Below are positions 24,141-32,364 of a DNA stretch of 39,705 nt, piece by piece. Each line of letters begins with the position of its first letter. The stretch's first letter is position 1. Position numbers and translations under genes: made by a program. The DNA comes from Clostridia bacterium. Its GTDB lineage: Bacteria; Bacillota; Clostridia; Oscillospirales; Acutalibacteraceae. The stretch lies in the NCBI GenBank assembly GCA_017440755.1, contig JAFSGP010000034.1:1-39705 (forward strand), written 5' to 3'. A model generated the notes under the pieces. The model worked only from the letters and a program-made list of their open reading frames with translations, did not search any database and was not told where the DNA came from.

Positions 24141-24398
24141 ATGAAACTGATTAACATAGGTTTCGGTAATATGGCGTCGGCCGACCGCGTGGTGGCTATC
24201 GTCAGCCCCGAATCTGCCCCCATCAAACGCATCATACAAGATGCCAAGGAGCAGGGAACGCTGATTGATGCTACCTACGGACGACGTACCCGTGCGGTGC
24301 TGGTGATGGACAGCGACCACGTGATTCTATCCTCTGTCCAGCCGGAAACGGTAGCCAACCGCATGACAGACGACGAGGAGGGGCGAGAGAATGAGTAA
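24141..24398 (+). CDS. RemA-like DUF370 protein
   Basis: An 85-residue DUF370 protein: [38 protein letters not shown], then [24 protein letters not shown]. This matches RemA/YlzA, a small oligomeric DNA-binding protein that activates matrix and osmoprotection genes in B. subtilis. Conserved position between yicC and gmk supports orthology. The arginine-rich TYGRRTR loop is part of the family's DNA-binding surface. It overlaps gmk by 8 bases. Its targets in this organism are unknown. Confidence 0.9.
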   Translation: MKLINIGFGNMASADRVVAIVSPESAPIKRIIQDAKEQGTLIDATYGRRTRAVLVMDSDHVILSSVQPETVANRMTDDEEGRENE

Positions 24399-25017
24399 AG
24401 AAAAACATGGCCTGCTAATTGCCCTGTCGGGTCCCTCCGGCTCAGGCAAGGGCACCATTGTGAAGGCGCTGCTCAGTCAGCGGGAGGATACGGTGCTGTC
24501 CGTATCGATGACCACCCGCCAGCCCCGCCCCGGCGAGGTGGACGGCGTTCATTATCACTTCTGCACCAGAGAGCAGTTCGAGCAAACCATTGCCGAGGAC
24601 GGCTTTTTGGAATATGCAGAGTATAACGGCAACTACTACGGTACCCCCGAGGCACCGATTCGCCGCCTGCTGAACGAGGGGAAAAACGTTATTCTGGAAA
24701 TCGAGGTGCAGGGCGCGGAAAAGGTAATGGACCACCGCTCCGACCTTATCTCTGTTTTCATCACCATTCCTTCGGTGGAGGAGCTGGAGCGCCGCTTGCG
24801 CGGCCGCGGCACCGAAACCGACGAGGTGATACGCAAGCGAATGGAAACCGCGCGGTACGAACTCACCCGCGCCTTCCGCTACGATTACATTGTGCTTAAC
24901 GATGAGGTGGAGCTGGCAACCGCCCGCATCAACACCATCATCGATGCAGAAAGTATGCGGTACAGCCGCATGGAAAATACAGTTTTGGAGGTATTGGAAC
25001 ATGTTAGGACCCAATGA
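24391..25017 (+). CDS. gmk: Guanylate kinase
   Basis: A 208-residue enzyme that phosphorylates GMP to GDP. P-loop [13 protein letters not shown] (about residues 11-23), GMP-binding [20 protein letters not shown] and [14 protein letters not shown], and the lid REL-type segment [16 protein letters not shown] are all present. Length is typical. Its start overlaps remA by 8 bases and its end overlaps rpoZ by 17 bases, so translation is probably coupled. Confidence 0.96.
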   Translation: MSKEKHGLLIALSGPSGSGKGTIVKALLSQREDTVLSVSMTTRQPRPGEVDGVHYHFCTREQFEQTIAEDGFLEYAEYNGNYYGTPEAPIRRLLNEGKNVILEIEVQGAEKVMDHRSDLISVFITIPSVEELERRLRGRGTETDEVIRKRMETARYELTRAFRYDYIVLNDEVELATARINTIIDAESMRYSRMENTVLEVLEHVRTQ

Positions 25018-25201
25018 TATTGAAGAGTTGAAGGGCAACAACAGCCGCTACGCGGTGGTGGTAGGCGTTGCGAAGCGCGCCCGTCAGATTGCGGACGAGG
25101 CGGAGGAGAACAAGGAGATTCTGGTGGAGAAGACGGTCAGCCTGGCCATCAAGGATTTCAAGGCAGGGGACTGCTCCCTGTTCGTAGATAGCGAAGACTG
25201 A
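25001..25201 (+). CDS. rpoZ: RNA polymerase omega subunit
   Basis: A 66-residue protein. NSRYAVVVGVAKRARQIADEA followed by VSLAIKDFKAG matches the RpoZ core that wraps the C-terminus of beta-prime and helps assemble RNA polymerase. ATG 25001 has GGAGGT at 24988-24993. The start lies inside the end of gmk, as in many Firmicutes. In B. subtilis coaBC follows; here priA does. Confidence 0.92.
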   Translation: MLGPNDIEELKGNNSRYAVVVGVAKRARQIADEAEENKEILVEKTVSLAIKDFKAGDCSLFVDSED

Positions 25202-25233
25202 TACCATTACCGCAGCAGAAAGGGGGAGAGAGT

Positions 25234-27690
25234 ATGTCCGCAATACAGGTGGTGCATATTGCCGTAGAGCAGACCGCTTTCTCTTTCGATAAGCTGTATA
25301 CCTATCTGTGGCCCGCATCTTTGGGCGTGCCGCAGGTGGGGGTACGGGTGCTGGTGCCTTTCGGCGGCGGCAACCGCACGCGACAGGGTTTGGTGATGGA
25401 ATGCGCTACGCAACCGCAGACCGCGGGGCTGAAGGCGGTATCCTCCGTGATGGACGGCGAGCCGTTGCTAAACAGCGAGATGCTGGCACTGGCGCGGTTT
25501 ATGCAGGAGCGTACCTTTTGTACGCTGTTTGACGCTGTGCGGGCGATGCTGCCTACCGGCTTATATCTGCGGCTGAAAACGGTGCTGCGTCCCGCCGTGG
25601 ACGTGTCGCCTACGGTGCTGGACACCCTTACGCCCAACGAGCGGCAGCTGCTTTCCTTTGTATCCAAATGCCCCGGTGGGGCAGACCGCGACTCCCTGCT
25701 GAAACGGCTGGGAATGGAGGCGGACGCGCCCGCGCTGCAGCATTTGCTGGACTTGGGCGTGCTTGTGGGGGCGGAGGAAGGCTTTCGCCACACGGGGGAC
25801 GCCTCGGTGCGTTCGGTGCGCCTGCTTCCGCGGGAGGAGGACGCGCCTGTGCCCAAGCTGACGGAGAAGCAACGGTCGGTTCTTTCGCTGCTGGAGGACG
25901 TAGGCGCCGCCTCGGTGAAGGAGGTCTGCTACTTTGCGGGTGTCACACCTGCGGTGGTTACCGCCTTGGCGAGCAAAGGGCTGGTGCAGCTGTATGACGC
26001 CGAGGTGTTGCGTACCCCTTACGGACAGGTGGAAGAGGCGCCTACCATCGTATCCCACACCCTCAATGACGAACAGCAGCAGGCCTTTGACCGCCTGCTG
26101 AGACTCTATGCCGACCGCCAGCCCGCCGCCGCCCTGCTACACGGGGTCACCGGCAGCGGTAAGACGGCGGTGTATATGAACCTTATCGACCGCGTACTGG
26201 CGGATGGCCGACAGGTCATCGTGTTGGTGCCGGAGATTTCCCTGACCCCCCAGATGATGTCTCTGTTTCTGCAACGGTACGGTCGTCGTGTGGCGGTGCT
26301 GCACAGCGGCCTGGCTATCGGCGAGCGTATGGACGAGTGGAAACGCATCAAAAGGGGAGAGGCCCGCATTGTGGTGGGGACCCGTTCGGCGGTGTTTGCC
26401 CCCTGCGAGGAGTTGGGCCTTATCGTGATGGACGAGGAGCAGGAACACACCTATAAATCCGAGTCCACCCCCCGTTATCACGCGCGGGATATTGCCCGTT
26501 TCCGTTGTGCTCACCACAGTGCATTGTTGTTGCTGACCTCGGCGACCCCGTCGGTGGAGAGCTACCATGCGGCGGTAAGCGGACGGTACACCTTGGTGGA
26601 ACTGAAAAACCGCTTCGGTGCGGCGCAGCTGCCCCGTGTACAGGTGGTGGATATGCGGCAGGAGGAATGTGGCGAGTCGGTATTGGGTCCCACCTTGCTT
26701 TCAGAGATGCGGACCTGCCTTGACAGCGGGCAACAGGTGATACTGCTGCTTAATCGTCGCGGCTTCCACACCCACGTATCCTGTCGTTCCTGCGGACAGG
26801 TGATTACCTGTCCCTCTTGTAGTATTTCTATGACCTATCATCGGGCGAACGACCGCCTGATGTGTCACTATTGCGGACATTCCCGCACGCCGCCCTCTCG
26901 TTGCCCCTCCTGCGACTCGGATAAGATTCGCTTTGCAGGGTTGGGCACCCAGTTGGTGGAGGAGGAGCTGGCACAGCGGTTCGAGGGTGTGCCGGTGCTG
27001 CGTATGGATACCGACACCACCATGTCCCGCTTTTCTTACGAAGAAAAATTCAGTGCCTTTGCCCGCGGGGACTATCGCATTATGATAGGCACCCAGATGG
27101 TGGCAAAGGGGCTTGACTTCCCCAACGTAGGGCTGGTGGGCGTGCTCAGCGCCGACCAGTCGCTGTACGGGGACGATTATCGCAGCTATGAAACCACCTT
27201 CGCCCTGTTGACACAGGTTATTGGCCGCGCCGGTCGGCGGCGGCAGCAGGGGGTAGCGGTGGTGCAGACCTATACCCCTGACAACCCCATTATTCGATTG
27301 GCGGCGGAGCAGGATTATAGCGGTTTTTACGATTTGGAGATTGCCTCCCGTCGCATGATGCACTATGCTCCGTATGCGGACCTGTTTCAGTTCGGTTTTA
27401 CCGGCGTGCAGGAGTCTCGCGTGCGGTATGCGGCGCAGCAGCTGCTTGTGCGGTTGCGGCAAGCGGTTACCGAGGGGGAGTATCGGGACCTGCCGCTGAT
27501 TGCTCTCGACCCGACGGCGGCGGCGGTAGCCCGTGTGGCGGGCAAATACCGCTATAAGCTGTTGGTGAAAGCGCGCAACACCGCCCGCATGCGGGATTTG
27601 GTGCGGCAGCTGTTGCAGGAGATGCACAGCGACCCCTCTGCGCGTGGGGTTACCGTTTACGTAGATATTAATCCGGCATCTATGCTGTGA
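25234..27690 (+). CDS. priA: Primosomal replication restart helicase PriA
   Basis: An 818-residue DNA helicase that recognises stalled forks and reloads the replisome. The N-terminal 3'-DNA-binding domain (VVHIAVEQTAFSFDKLYTYLWP) is followed by a winged helix, the helicase lobe with Walker A LLHGVTGSGKTAVYMNL near residue 300 and Walker B VMDEEQEHTYKSE near 398. Four CxxC pairs for two zinc ions follow (CRSCGQVITCPSC, CHYCG and CPSC; about residues 513-560), then the second lobe with TQMVAKGLDFPNVGLVGVL. The DEEH box reads DEEQEH, as in many PriA proteins. A GGGGGAGAG site precedes the ATG. Confidence 0.96.
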   Translation: MSAIQVVHIAVEQTAFSFDKLYTYLWPASLGVPQVGVRVLVPFGGGNRTRQGLVMECATQPQTAGLKAVSSVMDGEPLLNSEMLALARFMQERTFCTLFDAVRAMLPTGLYLRLKTVLRPAVDVSPTVLDTLTPNERQLLSFVSKCPGGADRDSLLKRLGMEADAPALQHLLDLGVLVGAEEGFRHTGDASVRSVRLLPREEDAPVPKLTEKQRSVLSLLEDVGAASVKEVCYFAGVTPAVVTALASKGLVQLYDAEVLRTPYGQVEEAPTIVSHTLNDEQQQAFDRLLRLYADRQPAAALLHGVTGSGKTAVYMNLIDRVLADGRQVIVLVPEISLTPQMMSLFLQRYGRRVAVLHSGLAIGERMDEWKRIKRGEARIVVGTRSAVFAPCEELGLIVMDEEQEHTYKSESTPRYHARDIARFRCAHHSALLLLTSATPSVESYHAAVSGRYTLVELKNRFGAAQLPRVQVVDMRQEECGESVLGPTLLSEMRTCLDSGQQVILLLNRRGFHTHVSCRSCGQVITCPSCSISMTYHRANDRLMCHYCGHSRTPPSRCPSCDSDKIRFAGLGTQLVEEELAQRFEGVPVLRMDTDTTMSRFSYEEKFSAFARGDYRIMIGTQMVAKGLDFPNVGLVGVLSADQSLYGDDYRSYETTFALLTQVIGRAGRRRQQGVAVVQTYTPDNPIIRLAAEQDYSGFYDLEIASRRMMHYAPYADLFQFGFTGVQESRVRYAAQQLLVRLRQAVTEGEYRDLPLIALDPTAAAVARVAGKYRYKLLVKARNTARMRDLVRQLLQEMHSDPSARGVTVYVDINPASML

Positions 27691-27719
27691 GATAGAATCT
27701 TTCAGAAAGGAGCCTTAGT

Positions 27720-28184
27720 ATGGCTACCAGAACGATTTTAACCGACAACGATCCGGTACTGCATAAAGTATGCAAGCCGGTGGAAACCTTTGACAAACGG
27801 CTGTGGCAGCTGTTGGACGATATGGCGGATACGCTGAAAAAGGCGAATGGCGTCGGCTTAGCCGCCCCGCAGGTGGGTGTGCTCCGTCGGGTGTTCATAA
27901 TGGATACCGGCGACGGGCTCAAGGAGTGTATCAACCCCACCATTCTGGAGCGCCGCGGCGTGCAGGAGTGCACCGAGGGCTGTCTGTCCAGCCCCGGCGA
28001 GTACGGCATCATTCACCGCCCCGCGGTGGTAAAGCTGCAGGCGCAGAACCGCCACGGCAAGTTCTTTATCGTAACCTTAGAGGAGCTGGCGGCCCAGTGT
28101 GCCGACCACGAGAACGACCATCTGGACGGCATTCTGTTTAAGAGTAAGGTGGACCGTATGCTGTCCCCTGACGAGTATATCTAA
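27720..28184 (+). CDS. def: Peptide deformylase
   Basis: A 154-residue metalloenzyme removing formyl groups from nascent proteins at the ribosome. All three motifs are intact: GVGLAAPQVG (residues ~43-52), EGCLSSPG (with the metal-binding cysteine) and HENDHLDG (metal histidines and catalytic glutamate). Length matches type I bacterial PDF. AGAAAGGAG precedes the ATG. It is followed by fmt 18 bases later, the usual pairing. Confidence 0.96.
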   Translation: MATRTILTDNDPVLHKVCKPVETFDKRLWQLLDDMADTLKKANGVGLAAPQVGVLRRVFIMDTGDGLKECINPTILERRGVQECTEGCLSSPGEYGIIHRPAVVKLQAQNRHGKFFIVTLEELAAQCADHENDHLDGILFKSKVDRMLSPDEYI

Positions 28185-28202
28185 AAGGAGGTTGGGCACG
28201 GT

Positions 28203-29126
28203 ATGAAGCTGATTTTTATGGGAACGCCCGATTTTGCTGTGCCCAGTCTGGAGGCTCTGCTTCGACAGGGGCATGAGGTGTCCTTGGTGGTGACCCAACC
28301 GGATAAGCCGGTGGGACGCAAGCAGATACTCACCCCGCCCGCCGTCAAGGTGTGTGCGCAGGCAAACGGCTTGACGGTGTATCAGCCCGCCTCTATGCGC
28401 ACCCCTGAGGCGCTGGAGCGGCTGGCACAGGAGCGGGCGGACGCCATCGTGGTGGTTGCCTACGGCAAGATTTTGCCCAAATCCATATTAGACCTGACTC
28501 CCTATGGCTGTATCAACGTTCACGGCTCGCTGCTGCCTAAGTACCGCGGTGCGGCACCGGTGCAGTGGGCGGTCATCAACGGCGATGCGGAATCGGGTGT
28601 CACCACCATGCGTCTGGACGAGGGTGTGGACACCGGCGATATTTTGCTGATGTCCCGTCGCCCGCTGTCGGATACCGTTACGGGCGGTGAATTGTTTGAC
28701 CTGCTGGCGCAGGACGGTGCCGACCTGCTGTGCGAGACCTTAGAGGCTTTGCAAAGCGGCGGGATACAGCCCACCCCCCAGCCTGCTGAAGGGGCTTGCC
28801 ACGCGGCCATGCTCAACAAGAGTATGTGCCCTCTTGATTTCACCAAATCCGCCCGCACCCTGCACAATCAGGTGCGAGGCATGAATCCGTGGCCGGTTGC
28901 CACCTGTCGCGTGGAGGATAAGACCGTTAAGGTGTACGTCACGCGGGTAGGGGAGCCTACTGAGGCGGCGGCAGGAACGGTGGTGGCGGTACAGCCGCTG
29001 ACTGTGGCCTGCGGCGATGGCAATACGCTGGTCTTGGAGGAGATTCAGGCGGAGGGTTCCCGTCGTATGGCGGCGGCGGACTATCTGCGCGGTCACCCCA
29101 TTCCGCTCGGCACGGTGCTGGGCTGA
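28203..29126 (+). CDS. fmt: Methionyl-tRNA formyltransferase
   Basis: A 307-residue enzyme that formylates initiator Met-tRNA with 10-formyl-THF. MKLIFMGTPDFAVPSLEAL, GCINVHGSLLPKYRGAAPVQWAVINGD (catalytic Asn and His) and MRLDEGVDTGDIL (catalytic Asp) are conserved. The C-terminal domain starts near residue 208 and binds tRNA. Usual length is about 310. AAAAGGAGG precedes the start. It ends 19 bases before rsmB. Confidence 0.96.
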   Translation: MKLIFMGTPDFAVPSLEALLRQGHEVSLVVTQPDKPVGRKQILTPPAVKVCAQANGLTVYQPASMRTPEALERLAQERADAIVVVAYGKILPKSILDLTPYGCINVHGSLLPKYRGAAPVQWAVINGDAESGVTTMRLDEGVDTGDILLMSRRPLSDTVTGGELFDLLAQDGADLLCETLEALQSGGIQPTPQPAEGACHAAMLNKSMCPLDFTKSARTLHNQVRGMNPWPVATCRVEDKTVKVYVTRVGEPTEAAAGTVVAVQPLTVACGDGNTLVLEEIQAEGSRRMAAADYLRGHPIPLGTVLG

Positions 29127-29145
29127 TGAAAGGGAGGAACGAGAT

Positions 29146-30495
29146 ATGCCCCCCGTAACCGATGCCCGTCGGGCGACGGTGGCAGCGCTCCTGCGTATAC
29201 AGGAGCAGGGCGGCTACTCCAATTTGGTGTTGGAGGAGCTGCTCACCCACAACGAGCTGGCAGAGGCGGACCGCGCCTTAGCCTCGCGGTTGTTGTACGG
29301 TGTCACCGAGCGGCGCTTGACGCTGGACTATTTACTTAATAAGACCGCTTCTACACCGGTTAAGCAGATGGACCCCGCGGTGCGGGAGATTTTGCGGGTG
29401 GGTGCCTACCAGCTGGTGTATATGGATAAAACGCCTGCCTTTGCCGCCATTCACGAGGCGGTGGAGCAGACACGGCATTTTGGTTGCGCCCGTCTCTCCG
29501 GTTTCGTCAACGGCGTGCTGCGTCAGGTGCAGCGGCAGAGTATGACCTTGCTTTCTCAGTTGCCTGAGACCGATAAGGGGCTGGAGCTGCGCCATTCGGT
29601 GCCGCGGGCGTGGATACGCATTTGGCGCCGCGCCTATGGAGAGGAAAACCTGCAAGGCTTGTTGACCGCTTTCGGACAGCCTGCCCCCGCCTATATTCGG
29701 GTGAATACCCGCAAAATCGCGGTAGCGGACCTGCAGCAGCGGCTGGAACAGGCCGGTATCATTTGTTCCGCGGTGGCAGGATTGCCCCAGGCGCTGCGGG
29801 TGTACCCGATTTCTACACTGCGTCGCCTGCCGGAAGAGCTGCAGACCTATTTCTACATTCAGGATATCGCTTCCCAGTGGTGCTGTGCCGCATTAGAGGC
29901 AAAGGCAGGGGAGCGTGTCGCCGACGTGTGTGCCGCACCGGGTGGTAAAACCATGACGGTAGCGCAGTATATGGAGGATAGAGGCTCCATTATGGCGGGG
30001 GATATCCATGACCATAAGTGTCGCGCCCTCACAGAGCGTGTAAAGCGGTATGGCTTTACATCAATTTCCATTGAGCAGCACGATGCGTCTCAACCGCACA
30101 ACCAGGCGCTTTGCGGCACCTTTGACCGCGTGCTGTGTGACGTGCCCTGCTCCGGTATGGGTGTCATTCGCCGCAAACCGGAGATTCGCTACCGCCAGCC
30201 GGAGGAGTACGAAGAACTCCCCGCGCTGCAGCTGCAGATACTCAATCAAGCGGCGACGTTGGTACGCCCCGGCGGTGTGCTGCAATATTCTACCTGCACG
30301 CTCCGTCCTGAGGAGAACGAGGCGGTGGTGGCGGCCTTTTTAGGGCAAAACCCACAGTTTTCGCCTCGTCGGTTGCCGCTGACGACGTGCTTCGAGGCGG
30401 CGGGCTTGCCGCCCTCACACCAAATTACGCTGTTCCCTCATCTCCACGGTTCCGACGGCTTTTTCATCGCCGGATTTTATAGAAACGACGTGTAA
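29146..30495 (+). CDS. rsmB: 16S rRNA (cytosine967-C5)-methyltransferase RsmB
   Basis: A 449-residue protein with an N-terminal NusB-like RNA-binding domain (residues ~1-135) and a C-terminal Rossmann methyltransferase. VADVCAAPGGKTMTVAQYM is the SAM site; DVPCSGMGVIRRKPEI near residue 330 and YSTCTLRPEENE near 380 hold the two conserved cysteines. ATG 29146 has GGGAGG 8 bases upstream; longer in-frame openings overlap fmt and are rejected. In some Clostridia a DUF116 protein and a zinc peptidase lie between fmt and rsmB; neither is here. Confidence 0.94.
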   Translation: MPPVTDARRATVAALLRIQEQGGYSNLVLEELLTHNELAEADRALASRLLYGVTERRLTLDYLLNKTASTPVKQMDPAVREILRVGAYQLVYMDKTPAFAAIHEAVEQTRHFGCARLSGFVNGVLRQVQRQSMTLLSQLPETDKGLELRHSVPRAWIRIWRRAYGEENLQGLLTAFGQPAPAYIRVNTRKIAVADLQQRLEQAGIICSAVAGLPQALRVYPISTLRRLPEELQTYFYIQDIASQWCCAALEAKAGERVADVCAAPGGKTMTVAQYMEDRGSIMAGDIHDHKCRALTERVKRYGFTSISIEQHDASQPHNQALCGTFDRVLCDVPCSGMGVIRRKPEIRYRQPEEYEELPALQLQILNQAATLVRPGGVLQYSTCTLRPEENEAVVAAFLGQNPQFSPRRLPLTTCFEAAGLPPSHQITLFPHLHGSDGFFIAGFYRNDV

Positions 30496-30524
30496 TTCCC
30501 TTATTTTCGCAAAGAGGTGACTGT

Positions 30525-31580
30525 TTGGCTACCACAGACATTCGCTCTCTGACGCCCGAACAGCTTGCGGAGCAGCTGAAGGAGCGGGGCTATCCCGCCT
30601 TTCGTGCCCGCCAGGTTTTGCAATGGCTGGACAGAGGAGTGACCGATTTTCAACAGATGAATAATTTGCCCCTTTCTCTGCGGGAGGAGCTGGCGGCGCT
30701 GTACACCGTACCCGGTGTCGCCATAGCGCGCAAGCTCACCTCCGCCATTGACGGCACGGTGAAATACCTGTTCCGTCTGGACGATGGAGAGACGGTGGAA
30801 TCGGTGCTGATGCAGTATAAGCACGGTTGGAGCCAGTGCCTGTCCACCCAGGTGGGGTGCAAAATGGGGTGTACCTTCTGTGCCACCGGAATGGGCGGTT
30901 TTATCCGTAACCTGTCTGCGGCGGAGATGCTGGGACAGATTGAGGCGGCACAGCGAGATGCCGGTGTGCGGGTTTCCTCCATCGTACTGATGGGCATGGG
31001 AGAGCCGCTGGATAACTACGAGCAGGTGGTGCGCTTTCTCCGCGCATTGGGGGAAGAGGGCGGTGTCCACATCGGTATGCGGCATATTTCTCTGTCCACC
31101 TGCGGTTTGGTTGACGGCATTCGCCGTCTGAAGGAGGAAAAGATTCCTCTCACGCTTTCGATTTCTCTGCACGCGCCCAACGACCAGATACGGTCCCGCA
31201 CCATGCCGGTAAACCGACGGTGGCCTATCGCCGAGTTGCTGGACGCATGCCGTGAATATATTGACGCTACCGGTCGACGGGTATCCTTTGAATATGCGAT
31301 GATTGACGGCGTCAACGATACCGATGCCTGCGCCGAGGAATTGGCGCGGCGGCTGCAGGGTATGCTGTGCCACGTGAATCTTATCCCCGTTAACGCGGTG
31401 GAGGGGAAAGCACAGAAACGCAGCAATCCCCGCCGCATACAGGCATTCAGCGATATATTACAGAAGAAAGGCATCAACGTAACGGTGCGCCGCACCTTGG
31501 GTGCGGATATTAACGCCTCCTGTGGACAGCTGCGGCGGCAGCAGGACCAACAGGAGAACAGAAAGGAGGCATTGCCATGA
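30525..31580 (+). CDS. rlmN: Dual-specificity 23S rRNA/tRNA methyltransferase RlmN
   Basis: A 351-residue radical-SAM enzyme that methylates C2 of A2503 in 23S rRNA and A37 in some tRNAs. The radical-SAM triad is in GCKMGCTFCATGMGG near residue 112. ISLSTCGLVDGI, the segment IPLTLSISLHAPND, and RRTLGADINASCGQLR near the C-terminus, which contains the methyl-carrying cysteine, are all intact. The start is TTG at 30525 with AGAGGTG 7 bases upstream. It overlaps the phosphatase gene by 4 bases. Confidence 0.95.
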   Translation: MATTDIRSLTPEQLAEQLKERGYPAFRARQVLQWLDRGVTDFQQMNNLPLSLREELAALYTVPGVAIARKLTSAIDGTVKYLFRLDDGETVESVLMQYKHGWSQCLSTQVGCKMGCTFCATGMGGFIRNLSAAEMLGQIEAAQRDAGVRVSSIVLMGMGEPLDNYEQVVRFLRALGEEGGVHIGMRHISLSTCGLVDGIRRLKEEKIPLTLSISLHAPNDQIRSRTMPVNRRWPIAELLDACREYIDATGRRVSFEYAMIDGVNDTDACAEELARRLQGMLCHVNLIPVNAVEGKAQKRSNPRRIQAFSDILQKKGINVTVRRTLGADINASCGQLRRQQDQQENRKEALP

Positions 31581-32305
31581 TGGTAACGGGACAAACCCAT
31601 CTGGGTCTGGTACGGGAAAACAACCAGGACGCGATGGACTACGGCACGCTGAGCGAAAACGCCCAGTATGGTGTGGTATGTGACGGTATGGGCGGTGCCA
31701 ACGGCGGTAACATCGCCAGTGAAATTGCGGTAGGGATTATCGGTTCCCGTATACGGGACGGTTTCTCCGCCGAACAAAACGGGAATTGGGCAGAACATAG
31801 GCTGGAAAGCGCAATGGCGGCCGCCAACATCGGTGTGTTTGACCGCGCGCAGCAGCAGCCGGAATTGTCGGGTATGGGTACCACGGTGGTGGCGGCCATT
31901 ACCTGCGGCCATACGGCGTACATCTCCCATGTGGGAGACAGCCGCCTGTATCTGTTCCGCGATGACACACTGCAACAGATTACCCGCGACCACTCGGTGG
32001 TGCAGGATATGATTGAGAGCGGCCAGATCACCGAGGAGCAGGCCAAATCCCATCCCCGCCGCCACTTTATCACACGGGCGTTGGGTGTGACCGACAACGA
32101 GTCGGGCGAATATGACGAACTGGAATTGCAGGCAGGCGACCGCTTGCTTCTCTGCACCGACGGTCTTACCAATATGGTGGACACGGGTGCTATGCTGCAG
32201 TTGCTCAAACAGCCGGCAAAAGCGGCAGCCGAGGCGCTGGTACAGGCGGCCTTGGACGGCGGCGGCACGGATAATATCACCGTGTTGCTGATGGACGTGG
32301 ACTGA
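31577..32305 (+). CDS. prpC: PP2C-type Ser/Thr protein phosphatase (PrpC/Stp)
   Basis: A 242-residue PPM-family phosphatase. Metal-binding motifs are visible: GLVRENNQDAMDYG, VVCDGMGGANGGNIAS, ISHVGDSRLYLFRDD, ITRDHSVVQDM, LLLCTDGLTNMVD and GGGTDNITVLLMDVD. It removes phosphate from proteins modified by the kinase encoded next, forming a reversible signalling pair tied to wall growth and dormancy in Firmicutes. AAAGGAGG lies 7 bases before the ATG, inside the end of rlmN. Confidence 0.95.
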   Translation: MMVTGQTHLGLVRENNQDAMDYGTLSENAQYGVVCDGMGGANGGNIASEIAVGIIGSRIRDGFSAEQNGNWAEHRLESAMAAANIGVFDRAQQQPELSGMGTTVVAAITCGHTAYISHVGDSRLYLFRDDTLQQITRDHSVVQDMIESGQITEEQAKSHPRRHFITRALGVTDNESGEYDELELQAGDRLLLCTDGLTNMVDTGAMLQLLKQPAKAAAEALVQAALDGGGTDNITVLLMDVD

Positions 32306-32364
32306 TTTTCCACCGGTTTTGCCGGACATTTGATGAATTTGTAGAAAGAAAGAGGACAAGGACT

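Noticed and set aside
23205..24320. 371-residue minus-strand ORF
   Set aside because: Antisense to yicC and remA, whose family motifs are intact on the plus strand.
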